A DNA stretch of 64,000 bases, taken from NCBI GenBank assembly GCA_041655765.1, contig JBBAEU010000002.1, positions 124,001-188,000 of the forward strand. Direction: 5' to 3'. The position numbers were made by a program, and so were the translations under genes. The DNA is from Brumimicrobium sp041655765 (GTDB taxonomy: Bacteria > Bacteroidota > Bacteroidia > Flavobacteriales_D > Crocinitomicaceae). This document shows positions 14,654 through 23,507 of this stretch, piece by piece; within the stretch, counting starts at the first letter, position 1, and each line of letters begins with the position of its first letter. The notes under the pieces are model-generated. The model was not told where the DNA came from. It saw only the letters and a list, made by a program, of their open reading frames with translations, and did not search any database.

Positions 14654-16735
14654 CTATAAAACAACAATTTTTTGGGTTTTATAAATCAAAGTTTCATTTT
14701 TAGGAAGATATCGTATAAAGTATGTCCCAGAAGCAATTTCGGAAATGTTGATTTGAACATTACTTTCTTGGTTTACTTGCTTTTGCATGATAACTTTTCC
14801 TGCAAAGTCAACAATGTTAATTTCTCCGTTCAAAAATTCTGAATCCATTGAGACATTAATAAAATCGCTTGAAGGATTTGGTGAAATTGTTAGTCTGCTT
14901 TGAATTGCTTCGGAATCAACACTTAAAAGTTGAGCATCAAAAAAGTTTATATTATCTATGAAAAGATTGTTTCCGTTGTTGCTTTCAAATTTCAGTCCTA
15001 CCATTAAATTATCAACTTTGAAGCTGCTAAGTATAATATCAATTTCATAGTGTTGCCAATCATCTGCACTTGGAAAAAATTCGTTATCTGTCACAACAGA
15101 ATTCATGTTATTTAAACTAATGGTTCTTCTATCCGTCCACGTTTCACCGCAATCATTACTAAATCTAACTCTGATTCTTTCAACGCCTGTATTGCTTTTT
15201 TTAGCATACGCATAATCGAAACTTAATGCTATTTTGCTGTCCATTAACAAAGTATTTATCGGTATAGAATGACGGATTTCATTATTATTTATACCCGACT
15301 GATTAAAATTGTCAACGTAGATAGAAAAATCACTATCTTTTCCATAATTTATTCTTTCAAAGTTAACTGAACCGTGGTTGGATGGTAAATACCATTTTTC
15401 ATTAAATGCTGTTTCATCTTCAAAATTTTCTTCCAAAGTTGTGGCTAACGTTGATGAAGGTAATACAGTAATATATTTATCTTTGGTAATATTTCCTTGG
15501 TTTAGATCGCCATCTTCTACAGTTAAAGAAACTTGATATTTTCCAGCCGTATTGTATGTAACGGTAACGGATGAGTCGCTAGAACTTACAATGTCACCTC
15601 CTTCAAATGTCCAATCCCTGCTAACAATTCCATGATAAGACACGTCTGAAAAAGTAACGGTTTCGCCTTCACAAATGATAGGGTCAGTAGATTCAAATTC
15701 AGCTACACAAAATGCTGGAGTATTGTTCAATAATCCAGTTTCTATTAAATTTTGTTCTGTCCATAAATTATTTCTTCCTGCGATGGGAGAATTTAAAGCT
15801 GCATGCATCCTGTCTTTTTGTCCAATTGTGAACATCAGGGAACAATATGAATAATCCATATAATTTTGAACATTATCTAATGACCCACAGCTTTCGCCAC
15901 TAAGATTACACGATTGCCAACCGATTGTGTTTGGCGTATCAGCCACTTCATCATCGAAGTCACAATTACTTGCGTTTGCCACAGGTAAATAATAAAATTC
16001 TGGCACATTATTTCCTCCCCAAATGTGGTAAAGGTTCATGTAATGACCCAGTTCGTGCGTTAAAACAGTTCTTTTTGAAGGCGCAGAAGTTCCAATTGAA
16101 CCAACGTAACTATGCTGGATTACAATTCCGTCCCAATTAGGGTGGGCTTCGGCAACATCAGGCATTAAACAATGACCCGCTAAATTTGGTCCAACGTTAT
16201 TGGTTACCCAAATATTTACATATTTATTTGGTGGCCATTGAATAAGGTCTTTTACCACGTGACCGCCAGTATTTGTAAGTTCAGAATACATTCTTGTGAT
16301 TCCATTTGTACAATTCCCATAAGGGTCGATTTGAGCCAATCTAAACTCAATTTTTGTATCAGCAGCTAAATTCTTGAATGCTTGAACAATATCCGTTGTA
16401 TCAGCATTTTTTTTACCAAACTGTAGGTTTACTTGTTTCAATGCATCATATATTTGTTCGTTTGAAATATTTCCTTCTCCATTATCATGGATAATATGGA
16501 AGACGACAGGGATAATGTAATCAGCATTACTTTTTGTTGATATAGATTGATTTACAAAAGATTGTGTAAATGATTTTAATTCTTGACGTGCATCTATAAT
16601 TGTTTGTTGCTTTTCTGGGTAATTCAGAAATAATGCCCTGCTAACCTCATCGGTAGAACACGGAAATTGCTCTGTTTGTGCAGATGAGATTGAAGTTAAA
16701 GAAATCAATGTGAAAAGTAAAAATAAATGCTTCAT
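14654..16735 (-). CDS. Secreted M43 (pappalysin-type) metalloprotease with PKD domain and T9SS signal
   Basis: The 693-residue precursor has a signal peptide (to about residue 19), a propeptide and an M43 zinc protease domain with the extended motif HELGHYMNLYH, in which H227, H231 and H237 bind zinc and E228 is the catalytic base. An NYMDYSYC stretch further on fits the Met-turn region of metzincins. A PKD-like domain follows at about 350-425 (GIVSRDWTFEGGD ... GKYQVSLTV), then a beta-sandwich region, and a type A T9SS sorting domain from about residue 615 (ISPNPSSDFINVS ... ASGTYFIRYL). It should be secreted and act on extracellular protein. Substrate is unknown. Confidence 0.93.
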   Translation of the reverse strand: MKHLFLLFTLISLTSISSAQTEQFPCSTDEVSRALFLNYPEKQQTIIDARQELKSFTQSFVNQSISTKSNADYIIPVVFHIIHDNGEGNISNEQIYDALKQVNLQFGKKNADTTDIVQAFKNLAADTKIEFRLAQIDPYGNCTNGITRMYSELTNTGGHVVKDLIQWPPNKYVNIWVTNNVGPNLAGHCLMPDVAEAHPNWDGIVIQHSYVGSIGTSAPSKRTVLTHELGHYMNLYHIWGGNNVPEFYYLPVANASNCDFDDEVADTPNTIGWQSCNLSGESCGSLDNVQNYMDYSYCSLMFTIGQKDRMHAALNSPIAGRNNLWTEQNLIETGLLNNTPAFCVAEFESTDPIICEGETVTFSDVSYHGIVSRDWTFEGGDIVSSSDSSVTVTYNTAGKYQVSLTVEDGDLNQGNITKDKYITVLPSSTLATTLEENFEDETAFNEKWYLPSNHGSVNFERINYGKDSDFSIYVDNFNQSGINNNEIRHSIPINTLLMDSKIALSFDYAYAKKSNTGVERIRVRFSNDCGETWTDRRTISLNNMNSVVTDNEFFPSADDWQHYEIDIILSSFKVDNLMVGLKFESNNGNNLFIDNINFFDAQLLSVDSEAIQSRLTISPNPSSDFINVSMDSEFLNGEINIVDFAGKVIMQKQVNQESNVQINISEIASGTYFIRYLPKNETLIYKTQKIVVL

Positions 16736-16801
16736 AGTCTAAATAGAATTATAAATGTTTGGGATAAAAATAGTGAAAATATGGCAATTTTACTATAAAA
16801 T

Positions 16802-17056
16802 TCATTTTTTCCTACTTAGATATTCATTCGCTAGTTGTTCGATTTTGTTAAATTCTTCTTTTGAACACTCAGTGTAAAGATTATTGTCCACTTCTAACAG
16901 TTCTTGTACACGAAGTTTCTCAAAATACTTGTCGGCATGAACATTTAAGAAAAAAAAGCGTTTACCTATTAGTTGAATTTCTTCAAATGCTTTAAAAGAT
17001 GTAACTTTGTAAAAAGCCTTATTGTCAAATCGCTTTCGATATTGAGGAAAATTCAT
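16802..17056 (-). CDS. Conserved-looking small protein of unknown function
   Basis: I do not recognise this roughly 84-residue protein. It is basic and aromatic at the N-terminus (MNFPQYRKRFDNKAFYKV) and ends with a charged helix (KEEFNKIEQLANEYLSRKK). There is no signal peptide or membrane segment, so it should be cytoplasmic. An ATG six codons upstream (17074) is possible, but a TACATTTG promoter box at 17082-17089 would place the transcript start almost on it, so I prefer 17056. It is divergent from the TPR gene and shares a very short upstream region with it. Confidence 0.6.
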   Translation of the reverse strand: MNFPQYRKRFDNKAFYKVTSFKAFEEIQLIGKRFFFLNVHADKYFEKLRVQELLEVDNNLYTECSKEEFNKIEQLANEYLSRKK

Positions 17057-17081
17057 AATATTTAAACTAAACATTGATTTA

Positions 17082-17089
17082 CAAATGTA
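17082..17089 (-). promoter_or_regulatory. -7 box for the small protein at 16802-17056
   Basis: TACATTTG on the minus strand fits the TAnnTTTG element. A start about 7 bases downstream gives a leader of nearly 20 bases to the ATG at 17056. I see no clear -33 element. Confidence 0.4.
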
Positions 17090-17750
17090 TGTAAATTCTG
17101 AACATAAAAAAGCACAAGAGCTGATGGATGAACAAAAGTTGGAAAAAGCCTTGGTTTTTTTTGATAAAGCATTAAAAACAAGTCCAAATCATCCTGATAT
17201 CTTATCTCATCGTGGTGTTTTACATCTTCATCTGGGAAATAAAGCAAAATGTTTTGAAGACTTGGAGCTTTCATTGAATCTCGATAAAGAATATTCATAT
17301 CGGTATGCTTGTTTGGCTTTTGCAAAGCAACATTTTGGAGATATTGACACAGCAATTTTATTGTATGAAAAAGCTGTGGAATTAGACCCAGATGATGCGG
17401 TGAATCACAATAATTTAGGACTTTTATACGAGAAAAAAGGATACGAATCTAAGGCAAAACAAGATTTTGAAAAGGCAGATAAGCTGGCGAAGGTTCAAAA
17501 GGATATATTTGAAGATTTAGATAGAAGAAGTATCAATAATTTAGAGAATAAATCAAGTTCAAATCCTTTGCCTAAACCTGGAACAATGACTTTTCCAACT
17601 GGAGAGCCTTTACAACCAAAAAAGTTAGAACCTGATGTTCGTCCAACTTTTATGCAGGTTTCGAAAGACCTTGTTCGAAATAAAGATACATTTAAAGAGT
17701 TTATTTCATTTATAAAAAATGGTTTTAGATTAAAAAAGAATGACGCGTAA
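17085..17750 (+). CDS. Tetratricopeptide-repeat protein
   Basis: The 221-residue protein contains about four TPR units in residues 5-140 (AQELMDEQKLEKALVFFDKALKTSPNHPDIL; GDIDTAILLYEKA is typical), then a low-complexity linker and a basic C-terminal tail (FKEFISFIKNGFRLKKNDA). TPR repeats build a protein-binding surface; the partner is unknown. There is no signal peptide, so it is cytoplasmic. Its end overlaps the nth start by 11 bases, suggesting coupled translation, although a functional link to DNA repair is not evident. The start at 17085 is the first ATG in frame and leaves the first TPR helix complete. Confidence 0.8.
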   Translation: MYVNSEHKKAQELMDEQKLEKALVFFDKALKTSPNHPDILSHRGVLHLHLGNKAKCFEDLELSLNLDKEYSYRYACLAFAKQHFGDIDTAILLYEKAVELDPDDAVNHNNLGLLYEKKGYESKAKQDFEKADKLAKVQKDIFEDLDRRSINNLENKSSSNPLPKPGTMTFPTGEPLQPKKLEPDVRPTFMQVSKDLVRNKDTFKEFISFIKNGFRLKKNDA

Positions 17751-18387
17751 GGAAAAAGCAGAGTTTATAATGGAAGAATTGGATAAATTATATCCAAATC
17801 CAGGTGTTCCTCTCGACCATAAAGATTCTTATACATTGTTAATTGCTGTTTTACTCTCAGCGCAATGCACCGATAAAAGAGTTAATCAGATTACACCCAT
17901 TTTATTTGCTAAGGCTGATAATCCTTGGGATATGATTAAGTTGTCGGTTGAAGAAATTCGAGAAATTATTAAGCCCTGTGGCTTGTCACCGAGAAAATCG
18001 AAAGCCATTCATGAACTTTCGCAAATTCTTATCGATAAACACAATGGGGAAGTACCCGATAATTTTGAAGATTTGGAGTTTTTACCAGGCGTCGGACATA
18101 AAACTGCTTCTGTTGTGATGAATCAAGCATTCGGTCATCCTGCTTTTCCTGTTGACACACATATTCATCGCTTAATGTATCGTTGGGGATTATCAGATGG
18201 TAAAAGTGTAGAACAAACTGAAAAGGATGCAAAGAAGATTTTTCCAAAAGATACATGGGGGAAAGTCCACATTCAAATTATTCTTTATGGAAGAGAATAT
18301 TCGCCTGCTAGAAACCCTAAACTAAGTGTAGATTATATTACAGAAGCCATCGCAACAAAGTCTGTTTTAAAAGATTACAAACCTTAA
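17740..18387 (+). CDS. nth: Endonuclease III, apparently without the iron-sulfur cluster
   Basis: Endonuclease III removes oxidised pyrimidines and nicks the abasic site. The 215-residue protein has the helix-hairpin-helix LPGVGHKTA with catalytic K121 and the following VDTHIHR with D139, matching K120 and D138 of E. coli Nth. The C-terminal segment that normally holds four cysteines (GRYTC... in E. coli) reads GREYSPARNPKLSVDYI and contains no Cys; the only cysteines are in SAQCTD and IKPCGL. The [4Fe-4S] cluster is therefore predicted to be absent. It is translationally coupled to the TPR gene and ends one base before a convergent gene. Confidence 0.93.
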   Translation: MTRKEKAEFIMEELDKLYPNPGVPLDHKDSYTLLIAVLLSAQCTDKRVNQITPILFAKADNPWDMIKLSVEEIREIIKPCGLSPRKSKAIHELSQILIDKHNGEVPDNFEDLEFLPGVGHKTASVVMNQAFGHPAFPVDTHIHRLMYRWGLSDGKSVEQTEKDAKKIFPKDTWGKVHIQIILYGREYSPARNPKLSVDYITEAIATKSVLKDYKP

Positions 18388-18388
18388 T

Positions 18389-19480
18389 TTATTTTTTAAT
18401 AATTTTTGATATGCTTTGGTTGTTATTTGAACTACATTTCAACGTGTAAATCCCATTTGGCAATGTCGAAATGTCAATTTGTAAAGTTTGATTATCAACT
18501 CTTTCAGAAAGGACTTCCTTCCCAGTAACATCAAACAAATGATAAGATTGTATAACCTCTTTTGCTTGAATATGAACAATATTTGAAGAAGGATTTGGAT
18601 AGACTAATGTTTCAAGATTGTTTTTGTCAATTCCCCAGACATTGTTGTTGAAATAAGTTAATCTGGAAACCGTTTCATTCCCAGCAATCCTTTCCGTTTC
18701 AACCCTTACAACTGGTCGGTGATTAACATTGTCCCACCATTCATAATGAGAAATTGTTCTATTTATCGGAACCCATTGGTCAATAGGAAACCCCATAACA
18801 TCAATTACAATTCTGAGTGAATCTTGTTCTGCAATATTTTTTCTTACACGAATTACATCAGGATAAAAATCGTAAGGTGTTGTCAGTTCACCATATCCAT
18901 CAACAATAGTTGTTACAACACGGTGTTGAATAAATTGACCATCATAGAATTGTTGAAAATCAAAGTTTGTATAGCCAACGGTTACATTAGAATCGCCATA
19001 AGTGAGCGGTAATTTGTATGCAACTTCAATGGTGTCACTTCTAAAACCTATATGATTTCCTTGGATAGAAAGCGAGTATCCAACACTGGTAATCTTATCG
19101 GTCTCCACTTTTGTAAAAAGGTTAATTGACTCGATAGAAATGGGTAAAAAGTCTGAAATCTGATCTAAAGGTAAACCATCGTAGGGCTGATAATAAGTTG
19201 CTTTGTAGGCTTGTGGGGCAAAAGCACCAAAGTAAGCTTCAGCAAATACGCCAGCACTAGAAACGCTAAAGATGTTTTCAAAACTTTGGGATGTTTCTTC
19301 CAATCCAGAAAAATCCCAAACAAAATCGGGACCTGTTGATGTGTAATCTATTGATGAACCGTTACCATTAGAGATTGGGAAATGTTCTCCAGCTTCAGGA
19401 AAGTTATTCGATTCTAACGTGATTTGAGCGTATAGAAAAGTAGAGCTTAATAATATCAAAAGCGTTGTTAAAGTTTTCAT
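18389..19480 (-). CDS. Secreted protein with type A T9SS sorting domain
   Basis: The 363-residue product has a signal peptide (cleavage near LYAQ, residue 18), a beta-rich body with no family I can name, and a C-terminal T9SS domain from about residue 290 (VYPNPSSNIVHIQ ... YHLFDVTGKEVLS ... LPNGIYTLKCSS ... SKIIKK). The body shares the opening NFPEAGEHFPI and GPDFVWDFSGLEE style seen in many unannotated Bacteroidota T9SS cargo proteins. It would be exported and either released or anchored on the surface. Role unknown. It converges on nth with a single-base gap. Confidence 0.8.
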   Translation of the reverse strand: MKTLTTLLILLSSTFLYAQITLESNNFPEAGEHFPISNGNGSSIDYTSTGPDFVWDFSGLEETSQSFENIFSVSSAGVFAEAYFGAFAPQAYKATYYQPYDGLPLDQISDFLPISIESINLFTKVETDKITSVGYSLSIQGNHIGFRSDTIEVAYKLPLTYGDSNVTVGYTNFDFQQFYDGQFIQHRVVTTIVDGYGELTTPYDFYPDVIRVRKNIAEQDSLRIVIDVMGFPIDQWVPINRTISHYEWWDNVNHRPVVRVETERIAGNETVSRLTYFNNNVWGIDKNNLETLVYPNPSSNIVHIQAKEVIQSYHLFDVTGKEVLSERVDNQTLQIDISTLPNGIYTLKCSSNNNQSISKIIKK

Positions 19481-19577
19481 ATTTCAGTTTTAATCAACGC
19501 AATTTAATGATTTTTTACCAATTAAGTAAAAAAATAGAAAAAATAGATAAATGAGATAATTGGCAGAGTGTATTTTT

Positions 19578-20492
19578 TTATCTCTGACTTTGATCAAATA
19601 GAATCTTCTTCTCTTCTTTTGTTAAGCTATCATATCCCGATTTGGCAATTTTATCCAAAATGGCGTCTATTTGTTCTTGTCTGTTTTTTTGATTTTTTCT
19701 ATAGAGATCGTCATTATTTTGGTTAACTGCTGTTCTTTTATTTCCGCCCTTTTTTACTTTGAGTTTACGCTTCCCCCTAAATTGGGCTTTTATGTTGCTT
19801 ACTTTCCTTTGAGACCAGTTAATAATGTTGCTCGGAGAATCAATATTCCTAATTGACAAATATCCGAAAATGGCTCCTCCCAAATGTGCAAAGTGCGCAA
19901 CATTGTCATCACCGCCCATTCGAAGAAGGTCTAAAAGTATAAAGGCCAAGGCAAGATACATCATTTTTACTCGAAAAAGACCAAATAAATTTACCTCTTC
20001 CATAGGACGATAGAAGGCTGCTGCCATAAAAACTGCGTTGACTGCCCCAGAAGCACCAACAACTAAGACTTCAGATTCAATATAGCGAGGAAATACACTA
20101 TATGCAAGGGTTTGTAAAAGACCACCTGCGATTCCACCTAAAATGTATGTGTATAACAATCTTTGATTGGAGAAATACATCAAAAAGAATTTCGCAATAA
20201 AATAGAAAAACACCATGTTAAACAGAAGGTGAAAGAATCCGAAATGCGCAAAAATACTTGTAAATAATCCCCACGGATGTGTGAGTATTCCTTGTAGATT
20301 TCCTTTTAGTGTAAAGATGTTATTGATTATACTTTCAAAGACATTCTTGCTTCCAGGTGTACTAAATAAATGACCCAAAACAAGCAGTATTTTAATCAAC
20401 AAGAACACAGCTGCATTGATAAATATCAATTTGATGTGCATACCACCATATTGCCATTTATTTTTCAATTCATCTAAAAAACTGTTTTGCAT
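19578..20492 (-). CDS. Rhomboid-family intramembrane serine protease with C-terminal tail domain
   Basis: This 304-residue membrane protein has about six membrane segments and the rhomboid catalytic Ser in GASGAVNAVF and catalytic His in NVAHFAHLGG. Rhomboids cut other proteins inside the membrane. After the membrane core, residues about 225-304 form a basic linker and a short tail (QIDAILDKIAKSGYDSLTKEEKK) that I associate with a DUF6576-type tail in Bacteroidota rhomboids. It is the last gene of the mutL operon, 1 base after its paralogue. Substrates are unknown. Confidence 0.9.
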   Translation of the reverse strand: MQNSFLDELKNKWQYGGMHIKLIFINAAVFLLIKILLVLGHLFSTPGSKNVFESIINNIFTLKGNLQGILTHPWGLFTSIFAHFGFFHLLFNMVFFYFIAKFFLMYFSNQRLLYTYILGGIAGGLLQTLAYSVFPRYIESEVLVVGASGAVNAVFMAAAFYRPMEEVNLFGLFRVKMMYLALAFILLDLLRMGGDDNVAHFAHLGGAIFGYLSIRNIDSPSNIINWSQRKVSNIKAQFRGKRKLKVKKGGNKRTAVNQNNDDLYRKNQKNRQEQIDAILDKIAKSGYDSLTKEEKKILFDQSQR

Positions 20493-20493
20493 T

Positions 20494-21249
20494 TTAATAG
20501 AATCTTTTTGTTGATTTTTGCCAGAATAAAACGATGAAAAATCCTACAATTGCTCCACCAATATGTGCCAAATGTGCTACATTATCGTCTGGACGATCCA
20601 TAAACATTTGGACAACTTCATATCCGAACATTATTAAAACAAGCCATTTTGCTTTGATAGGAATAGGAGGGAAGAGCAACATTAATCTTGTATTTGGGAA
20701 CAAATATCCAAAAGCAACCAATATTCCAAAAATAGCACCAGAAGCACCAACAACAGGCACGGAAATCCCAATATTATATCTTTGTACAAGTGGATCTCGG
20801 AACTGAATCATTTGACCTTTTTCTCTTGCATTTATGATACTTTCTTGGATATTAAAGAATTCCATTTCTGTTAATCCTTGTGCCCTTAGTTGTCCAATGA
20901 TATTATTCACTTCAATATAGCCCACAAGTTGATGTAAGAAAAAAGCACCCAAAGCTGTTGCAACATAAAAGATAAAAAAGCGTTTGGGTCCCCAAACTTG
21001 CTCTAAAATTGGACCAAACATAACGAGGGCAAACATATTAAAGAAAATATGCATTAATCCTCCATGCATGAAAAAGTGAGTAATAATTTGATAAGGTTCA
21101 AAAAAAGGTGAATTAAAAACGTAACCACCTAACAAATATGTGACTTGTATGCTTTGCATTTCACCTAAAAACGTAATGACATACATGATTATATTTAAAA
21201 GTAGTAAGTTTTTAACTACTGGAGGCAAATTTGCAAAAATACTATTCAT
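20494..21249 (-). CDS. Rhomboid-family intramembrane serine protease
   Basis: The 251-residue protein has the rhomboid core: an early HFFMHGGLMHIFFNMFAL segment with the conserved HxxxN helix, the catalytic Ser in VVGASGAIFGIL and the catalytic His in NVAHLAHIGGA. It cleaves membrane-embedded substrates that cannot be predicted here. Its ATG overlaps the mutL stop by four bases (21246-21249), a classic coupling arrangement, and the second rhomboid follows almost directly. The mutL-rhomboid-rhomboid order appears to be a lineage habit of Bacteroidota rather than a functional pathway; that is from memory. Confidence 0.92.
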   Translation of the reverse strand: MNSIFANLPPVVKNLLLLNIIMYVITFLGEMQSIQVTYLLGGYVFNSPFFEPYQIITHFFMHGGLMHIFFNMFALVMFGPILEQVWGPKRFFIFYVATALGAFFLHQLVGYIEVNNIIGQLRAQGLTEMEFFNIQESIINAREKGQMIQFRDPLVQRYNIGISVPVVGASGAIFGILVAFGYLFPNTRLMLLFPPIPIKAKWLVLIMFGYEVVQMFMDRPDDNVAHLAHIGGAIVGFFIVLFWQKSTKRFY

Positions 21250-23081
21250 AAGAGAAATTTATTCAAATTATCAATTGTTATGGTATTCATTATCCTTTTT
21301 CCACTTGGAGAATATTGGTGCTGCTCACTTTGAAACAGTCGTTCAATCAGATAGTTCATTTCTTCCTCGGTTAATTTTTTTGAACTATTTCTCGTTGCAG
21401 AAGATGACAAAGATAAAATCAATTCGTGAACAATTTCACCTTTATCAATTTCTTGTTGCGTAATTTTTTCTAAAATATCATCTAAACATTCAGGAATAGC
21501 CTCAATATTTAATATAGACGGAATACTTGATAAAACAAGGGTTTTTTTGTTCCATTGCCATTCAAACCCCAATCTTTTCAGCATATCTTTATTGTTGTCC
21601 CATTCCAATTTCTGAGTGTTTTGGAACTCATATTCATAAGGAAAAAGCATCTGTTGTGATGAAATGGGGTTAAGCATAAAGTTCTGACTCAATTCGTCAT
21701 ATAAAATCCTTTCATTCGCACGATTTATGTGAATTAAAAGAAGTCCAGATTTAATTTGAGTCAATAAATAACGCTTGTGAACCTGAATCTTTTGTGTATT
21801 AAAACTTTGATTTTCATCAAATTCTAACTCTTGGTTTTTACTGTGCTCTCCCTCTTCCGTAATTTTATAAAAATTCTCCCATTCTTCTCGATTTGGCTGT
21901 AAAGGTCTTAATCCTCTAATGATACTACTATTTCCAGGACGACTAAAAGTTTTTGAAGAGTGAGGTTTACTATCTTCGAAAGGATTAAAATAAGGATTTA
22001 CTTCGATTGTTGGCTCATTAATGGGTCTTTTCCTATCTGCTTCTGTTAAGTCGAATTGTGCTTCTCTTTCAAAATCTAAACTTGGCGCAATATTAAACTT
22101 TCCGAGTGCCAACTTGATTGTACTCAATAATATTTGGTAAATGAATTTTTCATTTTCAAACTTAACTTCTGTCTTTGTTGGATGAATATTAACGTCCAAA
22201 GATTTTGGAGGAACTTCTAAATAGATAAAATAAGAAGGGTATTGGCTTGAAGATAGAAGGTTTTCGTATGCCTTTGATACTGCATGATGCAAATATCTGC
22301 TTTTAAAATATCTATTGTTTACAAAAAAGTATTGTTCGCCCCTTGTTTTTCGTGAAAATTCAGGTTTTCCAACAAATCCATAAATATTTACAATATCGGT
22401 TTCCTCTTCAATAGGAACCAACTTTTCGTTGAATTTCCGCCCAAATAAATCTACTATCCTCTTTCTTTGATTAGCTGATTCTATGCTATTGATGATATTT
22501 CCATCGTGAGAAAAGACAAAGTTAATTTCAGGGTGTGTTAAAGCAATTCTATTGAATTCTTCAACGATGTGTTTTGTTTCAACATTTTCCGATTTTAAAA
22601 AATTCCTTCTTGCGGGAACGTTAAAAAATAAGTTCTTTACTGTAATTGACGTTCCTTTTAATCGCGTACAAGGCTCTTTTGAGGTAATTTTGCTCCCAGC
22701 GATTTCAATCTTTGTCCCAACAGTTGCTTTTTCTTCAATTGTTTCCATGGTAACATGAGCAATTGCGGCAATGGAAGCCAGTGCTTCACCCCTAAATCCT
22801 TTCGTCTGCAAAGAAAATAAGTCATCGGCTGTTTTTAACTTACTGGTTGCATGTCTTTCAAACGACATTTGTGCGTCCATTTCAGACATTCCCTTTCCAT
22901 CGTCAATAACCTGAATAGATGTTTTTCCTGCGCCTTTTATGTGTAACTCAATTTTTGTAGCACCAGAATCTACTGCATTTTCAATTAATTCTTTAACAAC
23001 AGAGGCAGGGCGTTGAATAACTTCTCCGGCGGCGATTTGATTAGCGATGTTATCGGGTAATAAATGAATTATATCTGACAT
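21246..23081 (-). CDS. mutL: DNA mismatch repair protein MutL
   Basis: MutL links mismatch recognition by MutS to strand removal. The 611-residue protein has the GHKL ATPase motifs in order: IAAGEVIQRPASVVKELIENAVDSGA, DDGKGM, RHATSKL and KGFRGEALASI. The C-terminal dimerisation domain is present, but the motifs of the latent endonuclease look degraded: the usual DQHAxxE reads HINRANE (residues 451-457), and the usual CPHGRP reads SPSGKR (591-596). It may thus act without nicking DNA itself. It lies second in an operon with a small membrane protein and two rhomboids. Confidence 0.95.
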   Translation of the reverse strand: MSDIIHLLPDNIANQIAAGEVIQRPASVVKELIENAVDSGATKIELHIKGAGKTSIQVIDDGKGMSEMDAQMSFERHATSKLKTADDLFSLQTKGFRGEALASIAAIAHVTMETIEEKATVGTKIEIAGSKITSKEPCTRLKGTSITVKNLFFNVPARRNFLKSENVETKHIVEEFNRIALTHPEINFVFSHDGNIINSIESANQRKRIVDLFGRKFNEKLVPIEEETDIVNIYGFVGKPEFSRKTRGEQYFFVNNRYFKSRYLHHAVSKAYENLLSSSQYPSYFIYLEVPPKSLDVNIHPTKTEVKFENEKFIYQILLSTIKLALGKFNIAPSLDFEREAQFDLTEADRKRPINEPTIEVNPYFNPFEDSKPHSSKTFSRPGNSSIIRGLRPLQPNREEWENFYKITEEGEHSKNQELEFDENQSFNTQKIQVHKRYLLTQIKSGLLLIHINRANERILYDELSQNFMLNPISSQQMLFPYEYEFQNTQKLEWDNNKDMLKRLGFEWQWNKKTLVLSSIPSILNIEAIPECLDDILEKITQQEIDKGEIVHELILSLSSSATRNSSKKLTEEEMNYLIERLFQSEQHQYSPSGKRIMNTITIDNLNKFLL

Positions 23082-23108
23082 TAGTTTTTGTTGGAGTATA
23101 AGTATGAT

Positions 23109-23435
23109 TTAATTTAGGTCAATAACTTCGGCAGTAAACATATCAACGTATCCTAAAATATAAGAAGCCAATAATAACAATCCAAGCAAGATAATAATTA
23201 GTCTAATGTTTGCAGATTTTGAACTTTTTGACTGTGCACTATGGGCTTCACTCCATGAAGAACGAATGTTTTCTCTGAGAATGCTTTTTCTTTCTTCTCC
23301 AGATATGTCTTCTAAATTTTTATATTTTTCCTTGATTTTTTGAATTTTTTCCTTTCGTTCATCATAATAGCGAGGCGTATAGTTAAACGTCTTATGCTTA
23401 TTAACCTTCATGAAACGGATACGTTCTAAAATCAT
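23109..23435 (-). CDS. Small membrane protein of unknown function upstream of mutL
   Basis: The 108-residue protein begins with a basic segment containing FNYTPRYYDERKEK, a motif I recall from a conserved Bacteroidota protein encoded beside mutL and sometimes mislabelled as a riboflavin synthase subunit. It ends with one membrane segment (about residues 78-98) and a short acidic tail. The motif sits at the usual distance from the first ATG, so I keep that start, although Met9 is possible. A strong promoter-like site lies upstream at 23471-23501. Function is unknown. Confidence 0.75.
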   Translation of the reverse strand: MILERIRFMKVNKHKTFNYTPRYYDERKEKIQKIKEKYKNLEDISGEERKSILRENIRSSWSEAHSAQSKSSKSANIRLIIILLGLLLLASYILGYVDMFTAEVIDLN

Positions 23436-23470
23436 AATCTTATTTGCTTTTTAAAAAAAATAAAGATACA

Positions 23471-23501
23471 CAAAAATACAAAAATTATTGAAGGATTCAA
23501 A
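23471..23501 (-). promoter_or_regulatory. Promoter of the mutL-rhomboid operon
   Basis: On the minus strand TTTG (23501-23498) and TATTTTTG (23478-23471) are 19 bases apart, a full Bacteroidota -33/-7 match. Transcription would begin near 23464, about 30 bases before the first ATG at 23435. Confidence 0.6.
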
Positions 23502-23507
23502 ATGAAT

